A stretch of DNA of 64,000 bases from Legionella sainthelensi (GCF_900637685.1 NZ_LR134388.1:696001-760000); one strand, 5' to 3'; positions 19,080 through 26,929 are shown, counted from the stretch's first letter. Numbers and translations: made by a program. The notes: generated by a model not told the origin, from the letters alone.

Positions 19080-19107
19080 TCGATTGATATCAAACGCTAT
19101 CAATCGA
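19080..19107. promoter_or_regulatory. Palindromic operator-like site upstream of the vir-region-type gene
   Basis: TCGATTGATA and TATCAATCGA form a perfect 10-bp inverted repeat around an 8-base spacer, 33 bases before the start at 19047. A related half-site, TTGATAGCAATTGATATT, recurs near 19185-19202. Such a position fits a repressor site; the protein that binds it is unknown. Confidence 0.5.
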
Positions 19108-19772
19108 TGACATTTAGATAACCAAGATGCATTAAACTTGATTCATTCTAGGAAATTGGTTGAGAGTGTCAATAGGGGAAATGGGTTTGATAGCAATTGA
19201 TATTAAATGAACCTTATATTTTTTTACTGAGAAGTTTTTGCATTGGTAATTGGTTATTTTTGTTCAAAATTGTTTAAAAATTTTTCCTCGCGCGCGTAAA
19301 AACATAAAAAACAGATTTTGGAGTTATGAGGTGGGTCGGCCTAGAGAATTTTTCTTTGTCTGGTTTTTAGATTCGACAGGTTATTTCTTCTTGCTATTAT
19401 TGGATCTTGCTATGTCGGGTTTGTGCCGGGTTGATGTGTCGGGTTAAGGTCGGCCTTGTTTTGGACGGATTTAGGCTCATTGATTTGGGGAGTTAAAAAA
19501 ATTGTGGTGAAAGTTTAGTTTAATGGTTATCTATTGATGATGTTTATTTAATTTGGAGTGATTGTCAAAGAGTTTTTCTAGTTGTTATTGATTGAACGTA
19601 TATTAAGTAATTTTTAATTGGTGTCATTTTGTCACCGCTTTATCTTTTTCAACCGGTTACAAAATGTAACCATTTGCGATTTGCTTTTGGTTTGAATATT
19701 AACCCAACATGATTCCACTCTAGCCGTAACCTCAGAGAGATTGAGATGAACGGGTATTATAGGGTTTGGCTT
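19108..19772. other. 665-bp gene-free stretch with short direct repeats
   Basis: I see no gene here. Three copies of TGYCGGGTT (19413-19421, 19424-19432, 19437-19445) are spaced 11 and 13 bases apart, and a GGTCGGCCT sequence occurs on each side of them. The flanks are very AT-rich. Short clustered repeats next to a replication-protein-like gene suggest an origin or regulator-binding array, but this is inference from layout. Confidence 0.35.
19620..19671. promoter_or_regulatory. Two GGTNACAAAATGTNACC-type palindromes downstream of abiEii
   Basis: A near-perfect palindrome GGTGTCATTTTGTCACC lies at 19620-19636. A perfect one, GGTTACAAAATGTAACC, lies at 19655-19671. The same motif, with longer arms, is found at 21546-21570 on the other side of the AbiE genes. 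Shared core and placement suggest binding sites of one protein or recombination ends. Confidence 0.5.
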
Positions 19773-20678
19773 TTATGACCATTGACATGTAATACTACAC
19801 CATTTTTGTGGCATTGGATTTTGTTGAGAGAATGTTAATACCAGCGGATAAAGAAAAGCCTGAATTTTACTAATAATTTCTTGGAATTGAATCGGTATAT
19901 ACTCTTGCTTGAGCCGTTTGGTAAAGGCTAGCCATTGAGTTTGTTTTAATTGTATAAATTGATTTGAAAACGCCTCAATGTCATCTGATAATAAGGTGTT
20001 ACGGTTTTCAAATGTCAGACGTATTGCTTCTGAAAGTTCCTTACCATTAAAATCGAATTGTCTGGATAACATCCAAATATCATAAAAGTCTTTCATTCTA
20101 CTATTGAGGCTACCTAGTTTAATTATTGCCTCAAATTTTTCTGCAATGGCAGTTTCTCTGCTGTAAGTAAACAATTCTGGTGCTGGAAGATCCAGGATTG
20201 TTGGCATAACTGATTGTTCAGGAACAGGATAAACAACATCACCAAAACCAATATCGATTTGCATATGAATTTTTGCTGTATCGAGATTGCCTTTAAAGAG
20301 TATTCTTATCCCATGATAATCAGCATCTTCTTTAATCCGTTCTGCCTGCAATGTGGTTGCGTCAAAAACGAGGCCGTCTTCTGGAACATTAACTGATAGT
20401 ATTTCTTTCATCTGTTGAACAATATTTATTTCATCGTTACTTGTTTTTCCCAGCATATCAATATCCATAGTCGGCCTGGACTCCGGAGCGTTCCATACCC
20501 TTAGCATCAATGCACCTTTTAAGATGAACTTATTTTTGTGCTGGGATAGTGATAGACGATAAAGAAATCGCTCCATTGCATAATATTGGAGGATTTCATT
20601 AAATGGTTTTTGGTTGGTTTTCGAATGATTTAATAAACGCTGTCGGATTGATGCAGCACTATTTTTTGGCGATTTCAT
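19773..20678 (-). CDS. abiEii: AbiEii/AbiGii-family nucleotidyltransferase toxin
   Basis: A 301-residue DUF1814-type nucleotidyltransferase, the toxin of a type IV toxin-antitoxin/abortive-infection system. The active-site motifs are visible: KGALMLRVW (about 51-59), the D-x-D pair in PTMDIDML (about 69-76), the Lys in AEKFEAIIKLG, and the Asp in RMKDFYDIW. The family inhibits growth, probably by adding nucleotides to tRNA 3' ends, when phage infection upsets the balance with its antitoxin. The start overlaps the antitoxin gene's stop by 4 bases (ATGA), the standard AbiE arrangement. The last 25 residues look unusual and may be a replaced C-terminus. Confidence 0.9.
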   Translation of the reverse strand: MKSPKNSAASIRQRLLNHSKTNQKPFNEILQYYAMERFLYRLSLSQHKNKFILKGALMLRVWNAPESRPTMDIDMLGKTSNDEINIVQQMKEILSVNVPEDGLVFDATTLQAERIKEDADYHGIRILFKGNLDTAKIHMQIDIGFGDVVYPVPEQSVMPTILDLPAPELFTYSRETAIAEKFEAIIKLGSLNSRMKDFYDIWMLSRQFDFNGKELSEAIRLTFENRNTLLSDDIEAFSNQFIQLKQTQWLAFTKRLKQEYIPIQFQEIISKIQAFLYPLVLTFSQQNPMPQKWCSITCQWS

Positions 20679-21271
20679 ATCATTACTTCCAGGTAGGGGG
20701 CTATGACTTTATCAACTCTACAAATTCTAGCGAATTTGAGGATTTCATTCATATTAAATTGTTTTCTAGCTCGATAAAATTTTATTGCTTCCAGCACTAT
20801 ATCCATACCGATTTTATTCCTATATTTAAAACAATCAGCGATTGTCTTTTCAGCAGAATAAATTTTTATGTTGGCCTCATCTATAAGATGCTCTTCTATA
20901 CCAGCCAGATATGCTTGCCCTGAAAAGCGATGGACTTGAATCGGTGGATAAGCGAGTGAGGGCGTGTGAGTTTCTCTTGGTATGGCTATAGATACAGAAT
21001 GAGGTATTTGGGTTGTTAGTTCATGATATGACAGCGCAGAAATCAGACAAATAACTGCATTAGGAATACGAAGACTAACTGTTACCAGATCTTGATTGCT
21101 AAGTGGAGGGAGACTAGTGAGTCGATATACTCCTCTACTAATTTGCTCAATAATTCCATTATCTTTAAGCGAATAGAGCATATAACGGGTGATGCCATGC
21201 TTTATAGCCTCACTCATTCTTAGCTGTCCGCCATATTGACGGAATATTTCCTCAGGATTTTTGTTTGCCAT
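20675..21271 (-). CDS. abiEi: AbiEi-family antitoxin / transcriptional repressor
   Basis: A protein of about 198 residues with an N-terminal winged helix (about 10-60: HGITRYMLYSLKDNGIIEQI.. then GVYRL) and a C-terminal AbiEi antitoxin domain. It represses its operon and neutralises the toxin encoded just downstream. I start at 21271 (MANKNPEE) because AAAGGA stands at a suitable distance; the longer start at 21292 has no ribosome site. The promoter should lie in the 21272-21320 interval, where short TATATG/TAAGAT elements occur. Confidence 0.9.
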   Translation of the reverse strand: MANKNPEEIFRQYGGQLRMSEAIKHGITRYMLYSLKDNGIIEQISRGVYRLTSLPPLSNQDLVTVSLRIPNAVICLISALSYHELTTQIPHSVSIAIPRETHTPSLAYPPIQVHRFSGQAYLAGIEEHLIDEANIKIYSAEKTIADCFKYRNKIGMDIVLEAIKFYRARKQFNMNEILKFARICRVDKVIAPYLEVMI

Positions 21272-21322
21272 TATCAGACAAATCCTTTCCATTTGTTTAT
21301 ATATGGTAAGATTATGTCTGAT

Positions 21323-21476
21323 TTATTTTATTTGTGCAAATAGATAAATTGCCTTGATGATCTCAGATAACAGAAATTTAGTATATTCTTTTTCAAATTG
21401 TTCACGAACAAGAGGATCTTGCATTTCTCGTTCAAAAGTAGATAAATCTTTTTTAGTCATATTAGTTATCTTCATT
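21323..21476 (-). pseudogene. Broken remnant of a small HTH-antitoxin-like gene
   Basis: Reading from 21476, the sequence MKITNMTKKDLSTFEREMQ is followed by a frame change near 21418. In the shifted frame it continues DPLVREQFEKEYTKFLLSEI and then stops. This is how the N-terminus of HigA-type XRE antitoxins usually reads, but the HTH itself is missing. It is both frameshifted and truncated, so it is a fossil rather than an active antitoxin. Confidence 0.45.
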
Positions 21477-21545
21477 ATTCAATTGAAAGGGAGGTGGCAA
21501 TTTGCCACTACTCTTAACCGAACTTTATTATCAATTGTTAATTTC

Positions 21546-21570
21546 AGTCGGTGACAAAATGTCACCGACT
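21546..21570. promoter_or_regulatory. Perfect 11-bp-arm palindrome between AbiE module and XRE gene
   Basis: AGTCGGTGACA and TGTCACCGACT flank a 3-base AAA centre. The core GGTGACAAAATGTCACC is the same as at 19620 and 19655. It sits 20 bases past the stop of the XRE gene (minus strand), so it could also act as its terminator, but it has no T tract. Confidence 0.5.
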
Positions 21571-21589
21571 GGTATTTAGTCCAGACAAT

Positions 21590-22054
21590 TTATGCACAGA
21601 GATTTAAATGAAGTGGTTTGGGTTTTTTACCTTTTGCCTTTACAAACGCTCTGCTTCTTTTAAAGTTCGAATAAAAATTCTTTTGATCAGCTTTAGTCTG
21701 AGTCTGGGTTTGTTCGATAATATAGAGTCGTAATACTTGTTCGGTGTTTTCATTCATATTAGTTATTTCATCTTCACATTTTTCCCATTTGCTGACAGCT
21801 GTGTGTGATTCATGAACTACGGTTTCACCAAATTCACGTAGAGGCATGGAAAAATAGGAGCGAATGAATTTAACTTGATTGCCCGTTAATCTTTCTTCTT
21901 GGATAGCTAATTTTTTTATAATTTCATCAGCAACGTAGCAGACATCAATTTTGGGATGCCATTCGTCATTGATATTAATCATTTTTACATTCTCTAATTC
22001 AATAGGAAAACCAAGCCCTTCATACAGGAATGCGGGTTCAATTTTAGTTTTCAT
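21590..22054 (-). CDS. XRE-family regulator / MqsA-like antitoxin
   Basis: A 154-residue protein. The central part, LTGNQVKFIRSYF..PLREFGETV...HTAVSKWE (about 59-92), is a helix-turn-helix of the MqsA/YgiT C-terminal type, where the phrase 'LTG.Q.KFIR' is typical. The N-terminal 50 residues lack a zinc-binding Cys pattern. The C-terminal 40 residues are basic and may bind DNA. No toxin gene partners it directly, although a remnant antitoxin gene and AbiE lie downstream. It could control island functions through the GTGACAAAATGTCAC palindromes; that is a guess from proximity. Confidence 0.7.
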   Translation of the reverse strand: MKTKIEPAFLYEGLGFPIELENVKMININDEWHPKIDVCYVADEIIKKLAIQEERLTGNQVKFIRSYFSMPLREFGETVVHESHTAVSKWEKCEDEITNMNENTEQVLRLYIIEQTQTQTKADQKNFYSNFKRSRAFVKAKGKKPKPLHLNLCA

Positions 22055-22174
22055 GGTGTTTCCTCCTCGCTTAAATTGATCACTGTAATAATGGGCATTA
22101 GATCATCAGTATTAGAAGGTTTTATAATCATTACTATATTATGGTTTTTGTAAACTGGGTTTACAAATGTTATT

Positions 22175-23437
22175 TTAAAATTTATTAATAAATGAATTCG
22201 CTGCGCTCATGGGTTCCTGGATTTCACGTTGTTTCATCCAGGCTACGTCTGAATTGTCGCGAGATAAGGATTCAAGTTGTTGGCTCCATCGTTCTAATGC
22301 ATCTTTTCTTTGGGGCAGCATTTCATTTTTATTATAGGTGGCCATTATTTTAGGCATCTTATGCCCTAGACATTTCTCAATCACCACCGGATCAACATGC
22401 AAGGCCTCACCAAGCTGAGTTGCAAAGGTGCGTCTTAGATCATGCGCTGTCCAGTGGGGGATGCCGACTCGTGATTGTATTCTGATTACAGCTCTTGGCA
22501 TAGCTCGATCGGATAAAATACTTTGGTCGTCTGCGCCTGTAATGACGTATTCTGAATTGCTGTGTGCTTTGAGTTCTCGTAATACCTTTTTGGTTAGTTC
22601 TGTGAGGTGGATTCTCATGACTATGTTGGTTTTGGTATTTTCGGCAGGGATTGTCCATAAGGAGTTTTCAAAATCGAATTCTGACCATTTGGCTACTCGT
22701 ATTTCTCCTGTTCTTACGCCTGTAAGTAGGATGATTTTCAGAGCTGCTCTGATCTGGAAAGAGGTGGCATGTTCTTCACTGTCGAGAAATTGCCATAGGG
22801 TTTTTACTTCATCGAGAGTTAAATAGCGTTCTCTGGGTTTTTCTATACCGCCTATGTCTCTGGCTCGTATGGTCATGGCAGGGTTTAGTAGCATTTCGCC
22901 TCGGCTTACAGCATAGTTGAAGGCTTGCTTTAGTGTGCTTAGTACTTTGTTTGCATGAACAGGAGAGCCACGGCCTACAATTTTATCGAGGGCTTGGGTG
23001 ATTTCACGAGTTTTTAAGTGTTCCAGTTTCTTATTGCCTAATAGGGGAATAATATCCACTTTGATATGCTGCCAGATTTGCAGCGGTTGGGCGCGGTGTT
23101 TTTCAATGTAGTTGGTGTACCAGTGGAGTATCAGATTTTTTACTGTGCTTTGGTCTTTCTGTTTTTGTTCTGCGATCTGCTCTTTGGGATTTACTTCGCC
23201 ATGGCGTATGTCGCTTAAATCGATAAAACGTTTCTTCGCTTCCGATAAACTCATAGCAGGGTAGTGACCTATGGTGATGAAATGCCTTTGACCGTTGATT
23301 CTGTAACGATACAGAAATGTCTTTAGCCCTTTTGGGGTTACACGGACGCCAAAACCTCCATCTCTGAATTCTTCGTAGCGAGCAGATCTTGGTTTTAGCG
23401 ATCGAATATAGGCGTCTGTAAATTGTCTTTCCATCAT
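22175..23437 (-). CDS. int: P4-type tyrosine integrase of the island
   Basis: A 420-residue site-specific recombinase. The N-terminal DUF4102 arm-binding domain (about 1-95: FTDAYIRSLKP, then RYRINGQRHFITIGHYPAMSL) is followed by a SAM-like core-binding domain (about 100-195). The catalytic domain has Arg I in GVRTGEIRVAKW, HDLRRTF as the H-x-x-R box, GHKM, and the Tyr nucleophile in IMATYNK. All residues are intact. It is the gene nearest the right attachment site (170 bases), facing inward, as in other tRNA-inserted islands. It should catalyse integration and excision at tRNA-Pro(GGG). Confidence 0.95.
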   Translation of the reverse strand: MMERQFTDAYIRSLKPRSARYEEFRDGGFGVRVTPKGLKTFLYRYRINGQRHFITIGHYPAMSLSEAKKRFIDLSDIRHGEVNPKEQIAEQKQKDQSTVKNLILHWYTNYIEKHRAQPLQIWQHIKVDIIPLLGNKKLEHLKTREITQALDKIVGRGSPVHANKVLSTLKQAFNYAVSRGEMLLNPAMTIRARDIGGIEKPRERYLTLDEVKTLWQFLDSEEHATSFQIRAALKIILLTGVRTGEIRVAKWSEFDFENSLWTIPAENTKTNIVMRIHLTELTKKVLRELKAHSNSEYVITGADDQSILSDRAMPRAVIRIQSRVGIPHWTAHDLRRTFATQLGEALHVDPVVIEKCLGHKMPKIMATYNKNEMLPQRKDALERWSQQLESLSRDNSDVAWMKQREIQEPMSAANSFINKF

Positions 23438-23455
23438 TGCACCACTTAAAAATTA

Positions 23456-23476
23456 GGTGTACTTTTAGGTGTACTT
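23456..23476 (+). repeat. Paired GGTGTACTT arm-type repeats, right end of island
   Basis: GGTGTACTT at 23456-23464 and 23468-23476 repeats the motif and 12-base period seen at 4677-4697, in the same orientation. The palindrome GTGAGATCTCAC (23479-23490) follows immediately. Both lie in the promoter region of the integrase gene, so integrase binding could also repress its own transcription. Confidence 0.6.
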
Positions 23477-23563
23477 TCGTGAGATCTCACATGAAATTGT
23501 TTGATATTTTTTGAAGTATAGCACGCGGTGAAAATATATAAAATACAATGAGTTAGTGTTACT

Positions 23564-23577
23564 ATTTGATATCAAAT
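23564..23577. promoter_or_regulatory. 14-bp perfect palindrome ATTTGATATCAAAT near the right core
   Basis: The site lies 30 bases from the right attachment core. Its TTGATATCAA centre is shared with the operator-like region upstream of the vir-region-type gene (TTGATATCAAACG at 19084). It may be an excisionase or regulator site linking excision with that gene; this is inference. Confidence 0.4.
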
Positions 23578-23606
23578 GATACTGTTTGAAAACGGTCTTT
23601 TTAAGA

Positions 23607-23651
23607 ATGGGGTGCTAGTGGTCGAAGGTTCAAATCCTTCCGTCCCGACCA
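23607..23651 (+). repeat. Right attachment site copy (45-bp direct repeat)
   Basis: This is a perfect copy of tRNA-Pro positions 4562-4606, including the CCA end. It carries no 5' half of the tRNA, so it marks the far junction of the island. Confidence 0.92.
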
Positions 23652-23685
23652 AAAAATCCCCTTTAAAATCAATCAGTTACACAAG

Positions 23686-24971
23686 GGCTCTTCCCCATTT
23701 CCGGGGGCACTAATCAAGAACACAAAACCTTAACCCTTAATCTGTAGTTTTCAAAATTTCTAAACCCATAAGCACGTCTTTGAATCAGCTTCATCTTGCG
23801 ATGGAAACCTTCTGTAATGCCATTGTTTTTAGTAAACCGCCACATTCTAACCACTTCTTCCCGCCATTGATATAATGTTTTACCTAGAGTCTTTAGTGAT
23901 TCGAAATGACTTTCCTTCAGACTGGTAACGAGTTTAAGAAAGAGAGGGATTAAACGCGTACACTGTTTTGCGGTACGATGTTTTCGCATGAGTAATCGAT
24001 GTAATCGCTGTTTAAAGTAATATATTGCAGCAATGACAGGCTGTTGTTGCAAATAACGCTCTCGTCTATTGAGCCGCTTTACAGTGAGGTTATTAGGATT
24101 GGTTCTCAATGCGGCCAAGAGACCTCGCTGATATTTCATTTCAGGGTCAATCTGCTGATAAGTCTGTAAACAGAATTGGTTCAATAAACGAATCACATGA
24201 AAGCGATCGGCAACAATCATCGCATTGGGAAAGTAACGCCTGATTAACTTGCGGTAACTGGAGCTTAAGTCAATACAAACTACCTGTACCTTATCTTTTC
24301 CTTCTAACGTGTTGAGATAGCCTTCTAAATCCTTTTCTGAACGCCCCTCAACCACATCAAATATTTTGTGTTTGGCCAAGTCACAAAAGGTTGTGGCATA
24401 ACCTACTTTCCTATTGAATGAATGCTCATCCAGACCAAGAACTCTTGGGCAAGAACGGTTTAATATCTTTTTATGACGAAGCTCATAGCCGTAATGATAC
24501 CAGCGCTCTACAGTGGATTTACCCAGCTTTAAATCACGTGCTAAATCCTTTTGACTCACTCCTTTGCTATGGTAGTGAAACACCTGCTTTCGTAAACTCT
24601 CGCTCGCTCTTTGGTATTTACCAATCCCCGGGAAACGCTGATTAAAATAGCGACCACACGCAGGACAATAATACTTATGAGCCTTGATACACAAGTAACT
24701 GCGACGCAATCCAATCGACTCATGGCGGATTCGCCTTATGAAACTGTCTTTTTTACGTAACTTCTTATTGCCACAATGAACGCATCGAACAATACAACGA
24801 TAAGTAACTTCGATATAAACCGGGTTCTCTCCACTTACCTTTTTAATAGAATATCCCGGTAAATTTAGGATACAATCTTTCTTAGGCATTTTAATCTTCC
24901 TTTTGACCGTCAAATCAAAAGCTTAGTCTAGACTAACTTGATTAAAATACCCCTTTATTTGGGGTAGAGCC
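23686..24971. mobile_element. ISL3-family insertion sequence
   Basis: A single transposase gene is enclosed by imperfect terminal inverted repeats. The left end starts GGCTCTTCCCCATTT and the right end, read inward on the minus strand, starts GGCTCTACCCCAAAT. The length of about 1286 bp fits ISL3 elements. I do not see an 8-bp target duplication, so it may be old or the product of recombination. It sits 35 bases outside the right attachment site. A similar GGGGCTTTACCCCAA sequence occurs at about 25078-25092. Confidence 0.8.
23714..24889 (-). CDS. ISL3-family transposase
   Basis: A transposase of about 391 residues. The N-terminus has two zinc-binding CxxC pairs (CVHCG, CPACG), followed by an HTH (SQKDLARDLKLGKSTVERW) and the DDE domain: LGLDEHSF carries the first acidic residue, DLSSSYR the second, and TEGFHRKMK the C-terminal Glu. 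The full length is intact, so it may be active. The start at 24889 is preceded by AAGGAAG; an in-frame ATG at 24913 is possible. Confidence 0.92.
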   Translation of the reverse strand: MPKKDCILNLPGYSIKKVSGENPVYIEVTYRCIVRCVHCGNKKLRKKDSFIRRIRHESIGLRRSYLCIKAHKYYCPACGRYFNQRFPGIGKYQRASESLRKQVFHYHSKGVSQKDLARDLKLGKSTVERWYHYGYELRHKKILNRSCPRVLGLDEHSFNRKVGYATTFCDLAKHKIFDVVEGRSEKDLEGYLNTLEGKDKVQVVCIDLSSSYRKLIRRYFPNAMIVADRFHVIRLLNQFCLQTYQQIDPEMKYQRGLLAALRTNPNNLTVKRLNRRERYLQQQPVIAAIYYFKQRLHRLLMRKHRTAKQCTRLIPLFLKLVTSLKESHFESLKTLGKTLYQWREEVVRMWRFTKNNGITEGFHRKMKLIQRRAYGFRNFENYRLRVKVLCS

Positions 24972-25164
24972 GAAAATTTTAGGAAAAACAGATGAACTTT
25001 AGCAAATATGTATATCCGAATTATATAATTTTAATACACTGCAGATGCTTAGCTCATAAAAATTGTCTTCTGCAAAAGGGGGCTTTACCCCAACAAAAAG
25101 AGTATTAAGGAAAATGGAGCCACATCATAATACATTCATGGTATCACTATAACTTATAATCACT

Positions 25165-25776
25165 TTATGCTTCAATGTTGACATTTTCTTCAATGGATGA
25201 AATAAGCACATAACGAAAAATTAGGCAGTAAATAAGCAATAGAATGACTGCAACTATCCAAGACCATGCAGTGTAATTATAAGCATTGGAAAATACGAAG
25301 TAGTTAATATACATTTGAAAAAAATCAATCAAACTGTAAATGAAAACTGAAAACCAAATAACAATACAATATCGTTTGTTCATAAATTTGTTGACAACAT
25401 ACCACAGTAAAAGCAAAAGAATGACAGAAAGACCAAATAAGTAATCAATTTGATAATGCAAAAAAGCACCGATAGCATCTGCTCCGAGATGAAAAATGAG
25501 ACCGTAACATAGACCTAAAAAAAGATATCGTTGATGCGAAAATTTTAGGGCAATTAAGTAAAAAATCGAAGCAATTAAACCTGAATAGATATGAAAAATA
25601 TGTAATGTTAAGGAATTTGCGTATCCATTATCAGAACCCACATCAAATGCATGATCAATATCAATCAGATTGGCAAGTAACATACCAAAAACAAGTGATT
25701 TAAATGGAACTCTCATCGATGCGTGAGATAACGTAGCTACAATTATAGAAATAGCTGCATGTTGAGCTAACCACAT
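25165..25776 (-). CDS. Multi-pass membrane protein of unknown function
   Basis: A 203-residue protein with about five or six hydrophobic segments (about 4-20, 27-42, 62-80, 87-105, 112-130, 165-190). The motif LIDIDHAFD early in the protein and HLGADAIG later recall membrane-bound metal-dependent hydrolases with buried His/Asp residues, but the match is too thin for a name. It lies between the insertion sequence and the integrase remnant, so it may belong to an older mobile element. Confidence 0.65.
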   Translation of the reverse strand: MWLAQHAAISIIVATLSHASMRVPFKSLVFGMLLANLIDIDHAFDVGSDNGYANSLTLHIFHIYSGLIASIFYLIALKFSHQRYLFLGLCYGLIFHLGADAIGAFLHYQIDYLFGLSVILLLLLWYVVNKFMNKRYCIVIWFSVFIYSLIDFFQMYINYFVFSNAYNYTAWSWIVAVILLLIYCLIFRYVLISSIEENVNIEA

Positions 25777-26552
25777 TATTATTCTTTTCTCGATAGTAAT
25801 TTTCCATAGAATAGCAATAATCGAAATTTAAAGTCTAGAAGGTTGATATTGTACCTTCCTACTTAAGTAAGAGTTTATCCGAAAAATCGATTACAGAACT
25901 ACTGAGAGAAAATAAAGGCGGGGAATCAACAAAAATGGCCTAGCGCTCCGGAACTTGCGCCCTGATGCAAAAATCTAAAATATCAGATTGGGAAATCTCC
26001 TATAACATCATTATACTTATCTTGTGTATCAGCCAAACTTAATTTTGAATAAATTTCCAAAGAGTCTCTTTTCGAATGTCCGGAATATGGTTGTATAGAA
26101 GTGTCATCAATATTTTTCTTCTTAGGCCAAGTAAAAAATAATGAGCACAGGAACAATATCGTGAGATTCCCAGACAGCCTTGTAAAAAAGCCTGATTTCT
26201 TTTGAAATTATCAAATTGAATGATTTCCAAAATTTGCAGGAGGTGATTACCAATACGTTTAAAAATCGTGGGGCAGAGTTAATCCTGCCTATTGTATTTG
26301 ATAAGTCTGAAATCGAAGTGCTTCAGTCCTTTTGGAAAAGACATATAAATACACTAGATGAAGTAGCTGAAAAATTACAATTACCTGATCATATACAATT
26401 AGTCATTTGAGAAATTAATGATAACTTAAATAAAGTAGTTTCGAGATGAACTATTTCCAAAATGGAAACAGTTGACTCAATGAATTTAAGTTGGAATCAG
26501 AAAAATTCTAATCACTTATTTATAAGTGGGGAGGTTTTGTCTGATTTTAATT
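25777..26552. other. Gene-poor stretch with one doubtful small frame (26216-26410)
   Basis: Most of this interval shows nothing recognisable. A 64-codon plus-strand frame at 26216-26410 (reading NRGAELILPIVFDKSEIEVLQ) has a faint likeness to the C-terminus of lactate/malate dehydrogenases, but its ATG lacks a convincing ribosome site. A 63-codon minus-strand frame (26039-26230) overlaps it. Both may be fragments of decayed genes. Confidence 0.3.
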
Positions 26553-26706
26553 TTTTTAGCATTTTTCAATCACGGCTGGATCTACATTTAATGTCTGGCC
26601 AAATGGGTTGCAAAAGTTTGCCACAGATCATCGACTGCCCAATGGGGAATACCTACTCGGGTTTGGATCCTGCTTACCGCTCTGGCAATGGCTTTATCAG
26701 TTAATG
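26553..26706 (-). pseudogene. Remnant of a second P4-type integrase
   Basis: Read on the minus strand, this stretch gives LTDKAIARAVSRIQTRVGIP followed by HWAVDDLWQTFATHL. This aligns residue by residue with the intact integrase at 22175 (LSDRAMPRAVIRIQSRVGIP, HWTAHDLRRTFATQL). After a frame break it continues NVDPAVIEKC. Catalytic HDLRR has become DDLWQ, so it is dead. It shows that a related element once lay to the right of the present island. Confidence 0.8.
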
Positions 26707-26760
26707 GTTCCTCATTTCAGGAGTACTAATCAAGAACGACTCTTACCCATTTCAGGAAGC
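26707..26760. repeat. Two degenerate copies of an ISL3-like end sequence
   Basis: GGTTCCTCATTTCAGGAGTACTAATCAAGAAC-like sequence and then GACTCTTACCCATTTCAGGA lie in tandem. They resemble the left end of the insertion sequence and its following bases (GGCTCTTCCCCATTTCCGGG, then CACTAATCAAGAAC at 23707-23720). They look like solo IS ends that interrupt the integrase remnant. Confidence 0.45.
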
Positions 26761-26929
26761 AGCTATAATCACTCGTACAGCGTCCTAATATGAGTTCGAT
26801 AATTTTCCAAGTGGCGACAGTCATAATACCCCCTGATGAATAGGGCAATTCCTTAGTTTTAGACTATTCACTCAGTTTGATGAGATAAATCGGGTTCTTA
26901 GCTTGAGCAAGTCATACCTCTTAGCACTT

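Larger units (their letters stand above)
4607..23651. mobile_element. ~19 kb integrated genomic island at tRNA-Pro(GGG), defence-rich
   Basis: The element is bounded by the tRNA and a 45-bp direct repeat of its 3' end, with a P4-type integrase gene facing away from the adjacent right end. Cargo includes a type I restriction-modification operon, a PrrC-like ATPase, an OLD-type nuclease, a DUF2130 protein, AbiE toxin-antitoxin, an XRE regulator, a LOG enzyme and two extra tyrosine recombinase genes. The hsd genes are visibly richer in G+C than the surrounding AT-rich sequence, which points to a foreign source. No conjugation genes are present, so it is either mobilised in trans or immobile. Confidence 0.9.

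Noticed and set aside
19250-19447. A 65-codon plus-strand frame in the repeat-bearing interval
   Set aside because: Its composition is not protein-like, it has no ribosome site, and it covers the TGYCGGGTT repeats.
23678-24979. Target-site duplication of the ISL3 element
   Set aside because: The 8 bases outside each inverted repeat (TACACAAG and GAAAATTT) do not match.
26216-26410. A 64-residue gene resembling the end of malate/lactate dehydrogenase
   Set aside because: The similarity is only a short phrase, the ribosome site is poor, and it lies among decayed sequences. It is mentioned only as a doubtful frame.
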